Source: Picochlorum sp. 'celeri' | Lineage: Eukaryota > Chlorophyta > Trebouxiophyceae | Reading direction: 5' to 3' | Assembly: GCA_010909725.1 (NCBI GenBank) | Contig: JAACMV010000017.1 | Location: 186,001-250,000, forward strand | Length of the DNA stretch: 64,000 nt | Part shown: positions 7,914 to 18,707 of the stretch, piece after piece | Layout of the letters: each line of letters starts with the position of its first letter | Position numbering within the stretch: position 1 is the stretch's first letter | Made by a program: the position numbers and the translations under genes | Notes under the pieces: generated by a model | The model's database searches: none | Told to the model about the DNA's origin: nothing | What the model saw: the letters and a program-made list of their open reading frames with translations, nothing else

Positions 7914-9185
7914 TCATGGTTCTTTCTCAACTTTGACGACAGTGTTGTCTATTTTTGACTCGGTTTTGACCGCTTTGATCATGCCGTATTCCATGAGACC
8001 GTCGAAAAATGCTCTGTGCATACGCTCCAAGGTGACAATTTCTCTCATCACCTTGTACCATGCCAAGGGACCCTTGAAAATGACAATCCAAGGATCCCAT
8101 ACTCCAACCCAAATTGAATGCCTCCACGAATCAATAGTAGGGGCTGTCCAATCAGAAATCACAATATCATCCAGCTGCCCAGTGGATTGGCAAATTCTAC
8201 CGTATTCCTCTTTGCTAACAAAGTATGGATGTGCCCACTCATCGTACAAAAACTGCAATCTATCCTTATCCTCCTCACTTAATGGGTTTTCCTCCGTCTC
8301 ATCACGTTGACACCACGTTGCAATAGCGAGCGTGCCACCAGGCTTGAGGACACGCATCATCTCCTCCACATAGGCCTTCTTGTCAGGCATGTGCTCACCA
8401 GATTCACATGCCCACACAAAATCAAAGCTATTATCAGGATAGTCCATAGCAAGAGCATCCATTACTTTGAACTCTACATTATTGATGTTTCTTTCTTTGG
8501 CAAGCTCGGTGCCCCTCTTGACCTGGTTTCTAGACAAGGTGATGCCAGTGATTTGTGCATTGGGAAAATACTTTGCCAAATGCCTTGAAGTCCCCCCAAT
8601 GCCACATCCAACATCAAGAATTGTCTTTGGATCCTTGCAACCACTCCATTCCAACATTTTATCAATAAAGGTGTATTTGGCCTCGATGAAATCTCTCTTC
8701 TTGTACCCAGCCTCCCTCTCTGCTTTTGTGTAATATCCCAGGTGAATATGTTCACCCCAATAATACTCCAAAATGCCATCCTCGGTCCAAGAGTCATACT
8801 CATCTCCTACATTTTGATTATACGTACGAGACGGAGTATCGAACGTCTTCTTGACCGCATATCCCCCGAGCACCAGTCCTCCCAGAATCAGGGACAAAGT
8901 AGGCAAGGACAGTCCACCCACTTGAACGTCGTTATTATTCACTACTGGGGCTGCTTCCGCGATCTCAGCCATACAGTTATCATGGTATGTCATTGTTTCA
9001 ATGGTAGATGTGACACATTCCGCATGGAATGTATCTCCGACAACTGCTGTGGCCTGTATACCTCTTGACGACAGAAAGCCACGCCCTCCAGCCATACGTG
9101 CATTGGAGAGGAACACCCCCGCATTGCGCCTTGATTGAAGTCCAGTAAATTTTCCCGATGCGATCTTGTAATTGGAGGCCAGCAT
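7914..9185 (-). CDS. SAM-dependent methyltransferase, tocopherol/plastoquinone (VTE4/gTMT-like) type
   Basis: A 423-residue protein starting at MLASNYKIASGKF; the frame extends further upstream but has no ATG there. The first 85 residues are basic and Ser/Arg-rich, resembling a plastid transit peptide. A hydrophobic anchor follows (LPTLSLILGGLVLGGYAV, about residue 95-112). The Rossmann methyltransferase has YYWGEHIHLGYY, motif I ILDVGCGIGGTSRHLA, an acidic residue in VMDALAMDYPD and EEMMRVLKPGGTLAIATW. This set is typical of gamma-tocopherol and related prenylquinone methyltransferases acting at plastid membranes. Substrate cannot be fixed from sequence; a sterol-type C-methyltransferase is the main alternative. 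Confidence 0.85.
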   Translation of the reverse strand: MLASNYKIASGKFTGLQSRRNAGVFLSNARMAGGRGFLSSRGIQATAVVGDTFHAECVTSTIETMTYHDNCMAEIAEAAPVVNNNDVQVGGLSLPTLSLILGGLVLGGYAVKKTFDTPSRTYNQNVGDEYDSWTEDGILEYYWGEHIHLGYYTKAEREAGYKKRDFIEAKYTFIDKMLEWSGCKDPKTILDVGCGIGGTSRHLAKYFPNAQITGITLSRNQVKRGTELAKERNINNVEFKVMDALAMDYPDNSFDFVWACESGEHMPDKKAYVEEMMRVLKPGGTLAIATWCQRDETEENPLSEEDKDRLQFLYDEWAHPYFVSKEEYGRICQSTGQLDDIVISDWTAPTIDSWRHSIWVGVWDPWIVIFKGPLAWYKVMREIVTLERMHRAFFDGLMEYGMIKAVKTESKIDNTVVKVEKEP

Positions 9186-9320
9186 CGTGTATCTGATACG
9201 CACAGGAGAAGTTGCCTTGAGTGGAACCACACAGAGTTGTGGCTGCAGAATTCGATTGGATTCTCCCGAATCAAACACAAAGAAATGAATATATTTCAAA
9301 CGTTTACAACAGGAGATATT

Positions 9321-10610
9321 TCAGTCTTTCTTTCGGAGGGAAAATCCTTGTGATGGTGGCATCGAGTCTTCCTCCGTCAGAGAATGCCCATCATTATTGT
9401 TCTTGTCTTCTTTCACTTGTGTCGGCTCGCTTGGATCCGCAGTATTCACCACAGCCGTGGCATCTGCCTTGATGATATTCTTGTAAATGTTCATCGCCTG
9501 TGCCACCATTGAGGCCGGATCATGTCCAGAGGATGGCAACAACATGGTTGTGCTTTCCTTTGCCACCTTGCCAAATGCATCAAGATACTGCTCAGCCACC
9601 CTCAGAGAAACAGCTTCAGATCCCCCAGTCGACCGAATACTCTCTGCTAACTCTCGAATACCTCTTGCAGTTGCCTCCGACTTTCTAAAAATAGCCTCTG
9701 CTTCACCCTGAGCTCTGTTCACCTGATCCTCCCGAGATCCCTCAGATTCCAAAATCTGCGCCCTTTTCTTTCGCTCCGCCTCTGCTTGCAGCTCCATAGC
9801 TGTCCTAACTGCTGGAGGAGGAAGAATATCGCGAATCTCATATCGAAGAACCTCAAGGCCCCATGCCGCTGCAGCTGGCTGAATGCTCGCAACAATTCCC
9901 TGATTCAAGGCATCACGCTCTGCAAACACAGCATCCAGCGAAATCTTTCCCAGCTCGCTCCTCATTGTCGTTTGAGCCAACTGTGTCACAGCAAACATGG
10001 CATTTTCCACTCCATAACTAGCCAAGTAGGCATCCACAACCTTTACATACAACACCCCATCAATCGTCAAACTCACATTATCCTTTGTGATCGCCGTCTG
10101 ATTCGGAACGGGTATAGTTGTTTCCTTCAAACTATGAGCATACGCAATTCTATCCACTACTGGGATCAACACATGAAGGCCTGGAGTCAATGTTCTACTA
10201 TATTTCCCAAAACGCTCCACAACAAATGCAGTCTGTTGGGGCACAATCCTCAGAATCGTATTCGTTGGAGTGCTCTTTGGAGCAAATGGAGACTCTGGAT
10301 CGTACAAGCTTGCAGCAAACGATCTCACACTCGACCCTGAGTAGGCACGACGACCTTGAACCCCTGCCGGGTGAGTTGTCCGGGCCCTGCCTGCACCCGT
10401 TGATGTTACAAGAGGGCCACGACTACTGCGCTGATCAGATGAATAAGGCACAGATATATTAGATGCAATACTAGAAATCTGATTCGAATAGGATTTGGAT
10501 GAAACATAGCTGGATGAAGAGGGTACCTCGAGCACTTGTGGACAGACACTCATGGAGACCATCCCACACAAGTGCCTTCCCTTCCGCTGATCCCGGGATA
10601 CCCTGAACAT
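9321..10610 (-). CDS. Mitochondrial stomatin-like protein 2 (SPFH/band 7)
   Basis: A 429-residue protein. Residues 1-105 are Ser/Arg-rich and end RSFAASLYD, a mitochondrial presequence-like region. The SPFH domain follows ([55 protein letters not shown]), then [17 protein letters not shown] and the coiled-coil [10 protein letters not shown]...EGEAEAI-type region. This order is that of STOML2/SLP-2, an inner-membrane scaffold that binds cardiolipin and prohibitins and stabilises respiratory complexes and proteases. Length is slightly over the family norm because of the presequence and an acidic tail. It lies head-to-tail with the methyltransferase and divergent from the nonaspanin. Confidence 0.9.
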   Translation of the reverse strand: MFRVSRDQRKGRHLCGMVSMSVCPQVLEVPSSSSYVSSKSYSNQISSIASNISVPYSSDQRSSRGPLVTSTGAGRARTTHPAGVQGRRAYSGSSVRSFAASLYDPESPFAPKSTPTNTILRIVPQQTAFVVERFGKYSRTLTPGLHVLIPVVDRIAYAHSLKETTIPVPNQTAITKDNVSLTIDGVLYVKVVDAYLASYGVENAMFAVTQLAQTTMRSELGKISLDAVFAERDALNQGIVASIQPAAAAWGLEVLRYEIRDILPPPAVRTAMELQAEAERKKRAQILESEGSREDQVNRAQGEAEAIFRKSEATARGIRELAESIRSTGGSEAVSLRVAEQYLDAFGKVAKESTTMLLPSSGHDPASMVAQAMNIYKNIIKADATAVVNTADPSEPTQVKEDKNNNDGHSLTEEDSMPPSQGFSLRKKD

Positions 10611-10799
10611 TGTAAATGGTATTCGTGTGATTTTTTTGATATATGTATTGGCTTAGGTTTGACCCAGACTGTCCTGCATGAACACGCCGAGTTCTCTTTT
10701 TCTATCTAATTCAGTATTAAGGAAAGTCTCCATGCCGTATTCTTTTCTGGGCCATAGGCTGCGACAATTCCTCTGTTATACAATACTAAGCATATTATT

Positions 10800-12695
10800 A
10801 TGGCGATGATAAAGTCCAGGCACCCTGTAGGGGTGCTGTCGTGGTATCACGTCGTGTTGGTGCTGGGGATGTTGGTTGGATCAGCACTGGGTGGAAAACA
10901 CAAATTCGAAAAGGATCAAAAGATTATTTTATGGGCTAATAAAGGTACGAATTAAGTAATATGAGTGATTGGATGGACTGAAGAGGCGAGGTTGAGTGCT
11001 GCAAGAATACGACTGGGGAACTACTCGAGTGGCGTGATTGTGCTTGCAGTTGGTCCATTTTCAAGTCCCACTGAGACGTACCAGTATTTTGACCTTCCAT
11101 TCTGTCAGCCAAAGACAAAGGATAACAAGCCATTGACGCTGGGGGAGGTGGTTGATGGGAATAGAATGATTGCCACACAGTATGATGTTTCGTTTCGAGT
11201 GGACAAGGAGAAGATGTCATTGTGTAAGCGCAAGCTGTCTTCTGACGATTTGGCTGCGTTCCGCAAGGCTGTGTCTAAAGATTATTACTTTCAATTCGTG
11301 TTTGATGATCTCCCTGTGTGGGGGTATGTTGGGAAGACTGAGAAGGATGCCAATGGGAATATTCAGAAAATTCTCCTCTTTACCCATTTCAACTTTGACC
11401 TTGCCTACAACGACGACAGGGTGATTGAGATTAACATATCGACTGATCCAACAAAGGTGGCGGATATTTCAGAAGGGGTGCAGGAGGCGAATGTAGAGTT
11501 CACCTACTCTGTTTCATGGAAGGAGACACATGTCAAATTCTCCCAGAGAATGGACAAGTACAGAAAGTATCAATTCTTGAAGCATCATTTGGATATCCAT
11601 TGGTTTTCCATCATCAACTCATTTGTGACAGTCATGTTGTTGACTGGATTCCTGGCCACTATTTTCATGAGAGTCTTGAAGAAGGACTTTCTCAAGTATG
11701 CTGTGGATGAGGAGGAGGTTGAGGATATGGAAGAGAGTGGATGGAAGTTTGTTCATGGAGATGTGTTCCGATTTCCTATCCATAAGTCATTATTCTGTGC
11801 ATTTGCTGGAACTGGTTTACAGGTTTTGGTGTTGACATTCTTCGTATTTGGTCTGGCATTGATAGGAACATTCTATCCATACAACAGAGGGGCCATGTTC
11901 ACAGCCCTGATTGTTCTGTATGCCCTTACAGCTGGATGCGCTGGATACACGTCTGCGTCGTACTTTAAGCAGATGGAGGGTAAGAAATGGGTGAGGAATC
12001 TGCTGCTGACTATTGGTGTGTTCTGTGGCCCATTGCTTGTCGTCTTTGCATTCAACAACTCTGTTGCATGGGTGTATGGCTCAACAGCAGCACTTCCTGT
12101 TGGCACAATTATCATCATGATTCTCATCTGGCTCCTCGTATCTGCCCCATTGACAATCGTCGGTGGTGTCTTGGGAAAAAATGCCAAGGTCGACTTTGCA
12201 GCGCCATGTAGAACAAACAAATACCCAAGGGAAATTCCAGATCTTCCTTGGTACAGGTCCACCATCCCGCAGGTGATCATGGCTGGATTCCTTCCATTTT
12301 CAGCCATTTATATTGAATTATACTACATCTTCGCCTCAATATGGAGCTTGAAAGTATACACGCTGTACTCTATTCTGTTCATCGTGTTTTGCATTCTCCT
12401 CGTCGTGACGGCATTTGTGACCATTGCATTGACCTACTTCCAGCTCACTGCAGAAGATCATCGATGGTGGTGGAGATCATACATGTGTGGAGGGTCGACT
12501 GGTTTGTTCGTATATGGATACGCGATATACTACTTTTACGCCAAATCAGATATGAGTGGTTTCATGCAGACAGCATTCTACTTTGGTTACAACTTTATTG
12601 TATGCTATGCCTTGTTCCTGCTCCTTGGATTTGTAGGATGGAGAGCATCCCTTGCATTTGTTAGACGAATCTACAGAGCCATCAAGTGCGAATAA
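10800..12695 (+). CDS. Transmembrane 9 superfamily protein (nonaspanin)
   Basis: Two exons, 10800-10944 and 11050-12695. The 105-bp intron (GTACGA..TTGCAG, phase 1) joins ILWANK to VGPFSSPTETYQYFDLPFC, restoring the conserved TM9 N-terminus; the product is 596 residues. A signal peptide (about 1-31) is followed by a lumenal domain of about 210 residues and nine hydrophobic helices. The C-terminus ends K-C-E, matching the KXD/E COPI-retrieval signal known for plant TM9 proteins, so Golgi/endosome residence is expected. Nonaspanins help sort membrane proteins with glycine-rich transmembrane helices. Without the upstream exon the signal peptide is missed. Confidence 0.93.
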
Positions 12696-12798
12696 AACAA
12701 TGTTTATTTTAGATATATATATATAGAAGTATAGATGGATTGAGTCGTGTAATCTTACACTGCCCTGGCAGATCAGTAGTATGTCTGTTTATTATTTA

Positions 12799-13884
12799 TT
12801 ATCCATAACACCGAACAGGGTCTGTGCAATTCTTTGCCGCACTCTGAGGTCTTCCAAACCTGCCACCCTTCTCCAAATACTGCTGATGATAGTCTTCCGC
12901 GGAATTATACTTGTCAACCATATCCACCTCTGTCACAATCTGTCCACTAAATTTGGGCTGCAGATCCTCAATCACACGCTCTGCCACCTGCTTCTGCTCC
13001 TCACTGGTGACATAGATGCCAGACCTATACTGTGTCCCGACATCATTCCCTTGACGATCCAACGTTGTTGGATCATGAAAATCAAAGAAACGAGTCACAA
13101 GATCCTCGAAGGAAATAGTACCCTCATCATACTTGACACGCACGACTTCATTATGCCCAGTCTGACCAGAACACACATCCTCATACGTAACCCCATCCAC
13201 ATGACCATTGGAGTACCCTACTTCAGTATCAAGTACCCCTGGAACCCTTTGAAACTTCAATTCCACTCCCCAGAAACATCCACCACCAAAGAAGGCCTCG
13301 TGAATCCTCTCCTTTGGAGACATGGACAACAACTCCACCTCATATGCAACATCCCTTCCAGCCAAGGGATGATTGGCATCAATTGTAAAACTCTCCTCAT
13401 CTTCCTCCGTCACCACAGCCGTCATACCATTCTGGAGACCCACCTGTATCCCCACCTTGACCCCTTCTGGCGCCTGACTCTTCTGCAGCTTGGCCATCAT
13501 ATTCGAAAGCCTCTCCCCATACGCCTTGTCTGGTGTCACCACAGCCTGCCGAACGTCCCCAACCTTCATACCAACCACCAACTCTTCCAAACCCTTCACA
13601 ACCTTTCCATCATCCACAATAAACTGGAGAGGCTTCTCCTCAGGAACCCGACTGTTCCTCACAACCACCTGCTCATCCCCTTGCTGCACTTGCTCCACAT
13701 AATGCACCTCCACAGCATCCCCATGTTCCACCGCACGGCCATCCTGACTACGACATATATGTGTACTAGATGAATAATAGGTGGACAGATGCATACGACG
13801 CCCAATACTGCGAGCAAGCCGTGGTGCTACAACCAGTCCACCAGGTCCCCTACCACAACCAGTCATCATCCAATGCTGCATCAT
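12799..13884 (-). CDS. SlyD/FKBP-type prolyl isomerase fused to methionine sulfoxide reductase A
   Basis: A 361-residue fusion. Residues 1-45 are basic and Ser/Tyr-rich, possibly a targeting peptide. Residues about 50-190 are an FKBP/SlyD-like peptidyl-prolyl isomerase domain: VEVHYVEQ, PLQFIVDDGKVVKGLEELVVGMKVGD, and the inserted-flap region ending NHPLAGRDVAYEVELLS. Residues about 196-361 are a complete MsrA with GGCFWG (catalytic Cys203), GYSNG, GHNEVVRVKYD and C-terminal resolving cysteines in NCTDPVRCYG. MsrA reduces methionine-S-sulfoxide using thioredoxin. The isomerase half probably presents unfolded, oxidised substrate segments, which is inference. The compartment is uncertain. Confidence 0.92.
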   Translation of the reverse strand: MMQHWMMTGCGRGPGGLVVAPRLARSIGRRMHLSTYYSSSTHICRSQDGRAVEHGDAVEVHYVEQVQQGDEQVVVRNSRVPEEKPLQFIVDDGKVVKGLEELVVGMKVGDVRQAVVTPDKAYGERLSNMMAKLQKSQAPEGVKVGIQVGLQNGMTAVVTEEDEESFTIDANHPLAGRDVAYEVELLSMSPKERIHEAFFGGGCFWGVELKFQRVPGVLDTEVGYSNGHVDGVTYEDVCSGQTGHNEVVRVKYDEGTISFEDLVTRFFDFHDPTTLDRQGNDVGTQYRSGIYVTSEEQKQVAERVIEDLQPKFSGQIVTEVDMVDKYNSAEDYHQQYLEKGGRFGRPQSAAKNCTDPVRCYG

Positions 13885-14174
13885 CTCTCCGTCTATCCTT
13901 TCGTCGTAATGTATATGAAACAGTAGTCGATTGATATCCTAATAATAATTCCTTGCTCAAAGGCTAGATTGGATTCAGTCATTCGAATGCAGAGATATCG
14001 ATCAATGTTTTGAATTCCGAATGAAGGAAGGTTCCTGTTCCCAACAATCATTCCGTGGCATAGACAAGCTCCCAGGCTACTCGTCCAGTACTTGTTGGAA
14101 ATATAGACACGAAGGAGCAGCGGTTGTAGTCATAGAGACACCCGACTCAAAGTTTGTACACACACACGGTAGCC

Positions 14175-15520
14175 ATGCCCAGGGGTGAAACGTTCAGTGT
14201 CCAAGTGGCACCAGAGAATGGACAACCGTACACAGTTATGTTGGAAATAGGTATGGAAGGGTTGGATATTAGGAATAGCGAAGGGTCTATGAGTCTTATG
14301 AAGATTCCGTTGGAGACGATTTCGAGATGGTCCATGCGAGGGAGTCGCTTGTTATTGTTCACCAAAAATAGCAGGGTGCGTGTGAATGGTATTTTATAAT
14401 TACTATGAGGCTGTCGAAGAAACTATGACTTGGGTGTCCGGTGGTGTAGGGAGAGGAACATATTGTGACTGTGGTTGGGAGTCAGTATACTATTCGCTCA
14501 GTCTTGGATACTCTGACGAGTTGCTGCATGCAAATGGCTGAGATATTAGAGAACGAGGAGGAGCAGAGTAGGAGGAGGGAGCCTGTCAAGGTGGAGTTAC
14601 CGTCGTCTGATCAGGTTGTGTTTTGGTCAGAGCCAGAGAAGAGTGGGTGGATGCATTCGCAGGGGGAGCATATCAAGACGTGGAGGAAGCGATGGTTTAT
14701 ACTCAAGGATGGGTATTTGTTCAGGTTTTCGAGCCCTGATGTGGACTCAAAGTCTGTTCCTCGGGGTGTTGTGGATTTGTCACAGGTGTCTCATGTGGGG
14801 GATGGGCACGAGGGGACTGGGAGAGAGAATTCGATTTGTCTGTCTGGTGTGGGTGGAAACACGTACTTTTTTGTTGATAGTGAGACTGCTCAGGTCGAGT
14901 GGATTTCAGCGTTGGATAATGCAGTGTCTAGGATTGTGAAGAAGATTGCTGGGGTGGAGGAGACGCCAGTGAATCATTGTCTGACTGATCAGTTGGAGGA
15001 GAGGTATTCTCGAGCGGCTGAGAGGAATACAAAAAAGATTGCTCGAGCGTATCGTGGGGATGAAGGTATGGTGAATATTATGAATTATTCGCAGCAGAGA
15101 CAGGAGCCAGAAATGATACAGATTGATTATGGAAGTATTGCTGGAGGGAGACAAGCAGCCCCGCCATCATCATCATCATCGCCACTGTATGGCGATGCTC
15201 GACCCTCTGGACATGGGTATGATACTGCCCATGTGTACACATCTGCTCCTTCTCCTCCTGTTGTATATGGCAATGCCACACAGTACCAGGCTCCCATGCC
15301 ACAGCAGCCTACTCAGCAGCAGCATCAGCATACCAATACTACTACGAATGCATACCAACAACAACAGTATGCTGCATCACATGACCTCATGGATTTTGCT
15401 ACAGCCCCTCCACAGTCACCAGAGATTCCTCAATGGGAAGTGCATTATACTGAAGATGGGAGACCATATTATTACAATAGGACGACTGGAGAAACAACAT
15501 GGGAACCACAGCCATCGTAG
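14175..15520 (+). CDS. PH-like / PH / WW domain protein
   Basis: Two exons, 14175-14375 and 14450-15520, with a 74-bp intron (GTGCGT..GTGTAG, phase 0). Joining them makes LLLFTKNSR-GEEHIVTVVGSQYTI continuous; the product is 423 residues, or 430 from an in-frame ATG at 14154. Domains: a PTB/PH-like fold (1-100), a canonical PH domain (SGWMHSQGEHIKTWRKRWFIL...WISALDNA, about 130-250), a low-complexity Gln/Pro/Ser region, and a WW domain at the end (WEVHYTEDGRPYYYNRTTGETTWEP). PH domains bind phosphoinositides and WW domains bind proline motifs, so this is probably a membrane-recruited adaptor. No orthologue with a known role was recognised. TGTAA lies 28 bp past the stop. Confidence 0.85.
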
Positions 15521-15548
15521 TGAATCAATTTTATTGGTATATACCATG

Positions 15549-15553
15549 TGTAA
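15549..15553 (+). terminator. TGTAA poly(A) signal of the PH-WW gene
   Basis: TGTAA is 28 bp downstream of the stop codon in an AT-rich 3' region. Confidence 0.45.
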
Positions 15554-15659
15554 AACAACCAGGATGGTTGTATCTATAGAATGGTGAAACATCTTTTTGA
15601 ACGGTCGCTGAGGGATGAAACGAACGAAACACCCTTGGTCTCGAAGGTGTCGATTATGG

Positions 15660-18620
15660 ATGACCCGAATGGCATTTTGTATATCCTTATATTCCATAGT
15701 CATATGGATGCGGGACTGGGTGTCGAATGCCTCTGTGCACGAGGAAAAGGATACACGAGACACTGGTGCTTCCATTCTGAAGGAGCTTGAATGCTTTGAT
15801 CTACTCCATGATACAGGGTGTACTGGATTGAGGACGAGATGGACACTGAGTAATGCCAGAGGGAATGGTAATGTGTCTATTGAGATTGGACAGGAGAGGA
15901 GTAGAGGACCCATGGTGGTGCATTCATTCCTTTTTGAAAAGGGTGTTGTGGAGAATCCTGCGTATGGATGGAACGAGGTGGAGGATGCGTGGGTGAAGGA
16001 GGATGTATGGACGTTTGAGGTTGAGTTTGAATTGCCTCCATCTGATGGTGGGGAGGATCATACGGATATTGTCTTGTCCATGGAGAGTATTGATACGTGT
16101 AGTACAATAGAGGTGGATGGGGTGTTCCTGAGGAATACGTCCAATATGCATCGAACGTACTACATTCAGGATACGGCGCTTTTGAGGTTACTTCAATCAC
16201 AAGAAGAAGAGGATCGGCCGAGCGGTGTCCATACGCTGTCCATCACATTGTATTCTGCAGCAGCAGTGACGAGGGAGATAAAGAAGAAACTGCCCTATCC
16301 AGTACCGCATACCATGCATGAGATACGTGCAGGTCACTATAATTTGGCTCGAAAGTCTGCTGTTGACTTTGGGTGGGATTTTGCGCCTGCATTTGTTCCA
16401 GCGGGGCTGCTTGGTCCACTCAGGTTTGCCAAAGTTCATTCCATGTGCCATGTTTTGATGGAGCAGGCTGTTATTCGGCAGGATCATGTGAAGGATCCTG
16501 GGTCTGTTTTATTGGACATTGATGTCTGGTTTCGCTCGAATATTGATATGGGTGGGGTGTGTGGTTCCCTGAGTGTTGATGTTGTTGCTCCAGGAGAGCG
16601 TGGTCAGAGACCAATCGCTCATGGTACTATAGACTTGGAAGGCTGTCGTATGATATGTGCTGGCGATGAATATACGAATTTGTCTTCAAAGCATATAGAT
16701 GATTGTCTATGGAAGTGCCCGGGTCCTCGGGTAGCAATACAGCATCCCATACTCTGGAGGACTTGGGATCAGGGCAGTCCAGAGAGGAAACAACAGCCAC
16801 TGTACTCTGTTCATGTCCAATTTAAGCAGAACGGGTGTACTCCTGATAGTGTTGATACTATTTTGTGTCCTATAGAAGAAAAAAAGGTCAAGATTGGATT
16901 GAGATCGTTTTCCTTGGTACGAAGACTGCTGGGAAAGGGTGAGTCATTCTTTTTCAAACTGAATGGGGAAAAGATCTACTCAAAGGGCTCCAATCTCGTT
17001 CCTCTCAATATATTTAGAGACCAGATACGTGAAGGGGATATTGAAAAATTGATATGGTCTGCCAAGAATGCGCATTTTAATACAATCCGTGTTTGGGGAG
17101 GAGGAGATTACCTGCCAGATGCATTCTATGATCAGGCAGATGAGGCTGGCATTCTCATATGGCAGGAGTTTGCCTTTGCCTGCGCTTTGTATCCTGTGAG
17201 TGAGGAGTTTCTCATAGATGTGTCTATCGAAATTCAACAGCAAACCCTGCGAATAGTGAATCACCCGTCAGTTGTGCTGTATGGGTTTAATAATGAGAAT
17301 GAAAATGCATTTGAGTGGTTTGACGAATCCATCATGAACTCTCGTCTCTACGCTATCGATTATCACATTCTATTTATTCAAACGATACGAAAGGTGTTGC
17401 TTCGTATTAATTCTCAGGTACAGTATGTGGATTCATCTCCCTCTAATGGCATCATGCGGACTGATCCAGCATTTTACACAAAGAGGTGGGGAGATGTAAT
17501 GGATGAAGCATACGGTGATGTTCATTTCTACGAGTATGGACGGAATTTGATCAATCATCTGGATGTGTTTCCCAAGGCTAGATTTATATCCGAGTTTGGC
17601 TTTATGAGCCTTCCATCGTGGCGAACGTACAAGAACTATGTTCCCCAGGAGCACTTGGCAGACATGCTCACTTTTAGGACCAGGCGTCACAACGGCCTAG
17701 GAGAACTCTCTGAACAAATGAAGTATCATTTTTTCCCAGACTCGTGTGTTACAGAAAAGGAATCATCCGTCATCGACACGCTTGACTGGGCGAATTTCCG
17801 TGACTTTGTGTATCTGACGCAGCTGCAGCAAGGCCTCATCTACAGGAGTGCAGCAGCAGTGTGGAGGAGAGCCATACAACCGAACGCCACAATGGGATTT
17901 TTATACTGGCAATTTGCGGATATAGGAGGCTGGTCTGGACCATCATGGAGCTCATTAGATTCCGACTTTGGATGGAAAGTGTCACATTACTTTGTCAGAG
18001 ACTTTTTTGCTCCCATTGCCTTTGTCATCGAGCATGCAGCTGACCACGTTGATATATTTATCTCCAGTCATGACAGAAATTCCAGACAAGTACGCATAAA
18101 GATAGATATAGTACCCTATAATGCGTTGCATCCCACTGATGCTCAAAACAGCTGCGATGCATCAGTCAATGTGGAGCCACATGCCTTTGATCACATCTGT
18201 AGAGTGCCCATCCAGGATGCACCAGCATCATTCATCCTCGCAAGCCTGCAGGGAACAGATCCACCACTTCAATATGTGTCATTTCTAGAAGAACCTAAAA
18301 GATCGGCGCTGAAGTACAACCTCTCGGTGGCAATCGAAAGCGTGGATGTTTCAGAAGCAAATCCAGGCATGTGTCCACATCACACCCACCTGGCCATGAT
18401 CAAGGTATCCAGCACTGCAGTGGCTCTTTTCGTCACGTTGGAATCGACATCGGACGATGTCCATTTTGTTGACAATGCAGTGACGATCCTCCCATGGAAG
18501 GCGCAAACATTCAGAGCGTGCACCAATAATAGCAGCAGTATTGATGTGAGATCTGTCACAATCAGGTACCTGCAGCATTCCATGCAAACGATCTGCCCCG
18601 TGACAACGCCTGCCACATAA
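15660..18620 (+). CDS. Beta-mannosidase, glycoside hydrolase family 2
   Basis: A 986-residue protein from MTRMAFCISLYSIVIW, a hydrophobic leader; an in-frame ATG at 15615 would add 15 basic residues. GH2 architecture is visible: a sugar-binding jelly roll, an immunoglobulin-like domain, then the TIM barrel with GEKIYSKGSNLVPLNIF, NTIRVWGGGDYLPDAFYDQADE and IWQEFAFACALYP. The acid/base glutamate is in VLYGFNNENEN and the nucleophile in RFISEFGFMSLPSW. Beta-mannosidases remove terminal beta-mannose from N-glycan cores or mannans in lysosome-like vacuoles or outside the cell. Family length is about 850-1000. The nearby TGTAA-type signal is not obvious in the short spacer before the next gene. 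Confidence 0.93.
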   Translation: MTRMAFCISLYSIVIWMRDWVSNASVHEEKDTRDTGASILKELECFDLLHDTGCTGLRTRWTLSNARGNGNVSIEIGQERSRGPMVVHSFLFEKGVVENPAYGWNEVEDAWVKEDVWTFEVEFELPPSDGGEDHTDIVLSMESIDTCSTIEVDGVFLRNTSNMHRTYYIQDTALLRLLQSQEEEDRPSGVHTLSITLYSAAAVTREIKKKLPYPVPHTMHEIRAGHYNLARKSAVDFGWDFAPAFVPAGLLGPLRFAKVHSMCHVLMEQAVIRQDHVKDPGSVLLDIDVWFRSNIDMGGVCGSLSVDVVAPGERGQRPIAHGTIDLEGCRMICAGDEYTNLSSKHIDDCLWKCPGPRVAIQHPILWRTWDQGSPERKQQPLYSVHVQFKQNGCTPDSVDTILCPIEEKKVKIGLRSFSLVRRLLGKGESFFFKLNGEKIYSKGSNLVPLNIFRDQIREGDIEKLIWSAKNAHFNTIRVWGGGDYLPDAFYDQADEAGILIWQEFAFACALYPVSEEFLIDVSIEIQQQTLRIVNHPSVVLYGFNNENENAFEWFDESIMNSRLYAIDYHILFIQTIRKVLLRINSQVQYVDSSPSNGIMRTDPAFYTKRWGDVMDEAYGDVHFYEYGRNLINHLDVFPKARFISEFGFMSLPSWRTYKNYVPQEHLADMLTFRTRRHNGLGELSEQMKYHFFPDSCVTEKESSVIDTLDWANFRDFVYLTQLQQGLIYRSAAAVWRRAIQPNATMGFLYWQFADIGGWSGPSWSSLDSDFGWKVSHYFVRDFFAPIAFVIEHAADHVDIFISSHDRNSRQVRIKIDIVPYNALHPTDAQNSCDASVNVEPHAFDHICRVPIQDAPASFILASLQGTDPPLQYVSFLEEPKRSALKYNLSVAIESVDVSEANPGMCPHHTHLAMIKVSSTAVALFVTLESTSDDVHFVDNAVTILPWKAQTFRACTNNSSSIDVRSVTIRYLQHSMQTICPVTTPAT

Positions 18621-18707
18621 TTTAATTCTTAATAGAAACAAATGGTTATATAGACCCATTAAATGCAATATCAATGACAAATTGACGACCGAGTCGAAGA
18701 ATCAAGC

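Noticed and set aside
9186..9299. Extension of the methyltransferase to a start at 9299
   Set aside because: The codon there is TTG, not ATG; the first ATG is at 9185 and leaves a normal spacer to the upstream gene.
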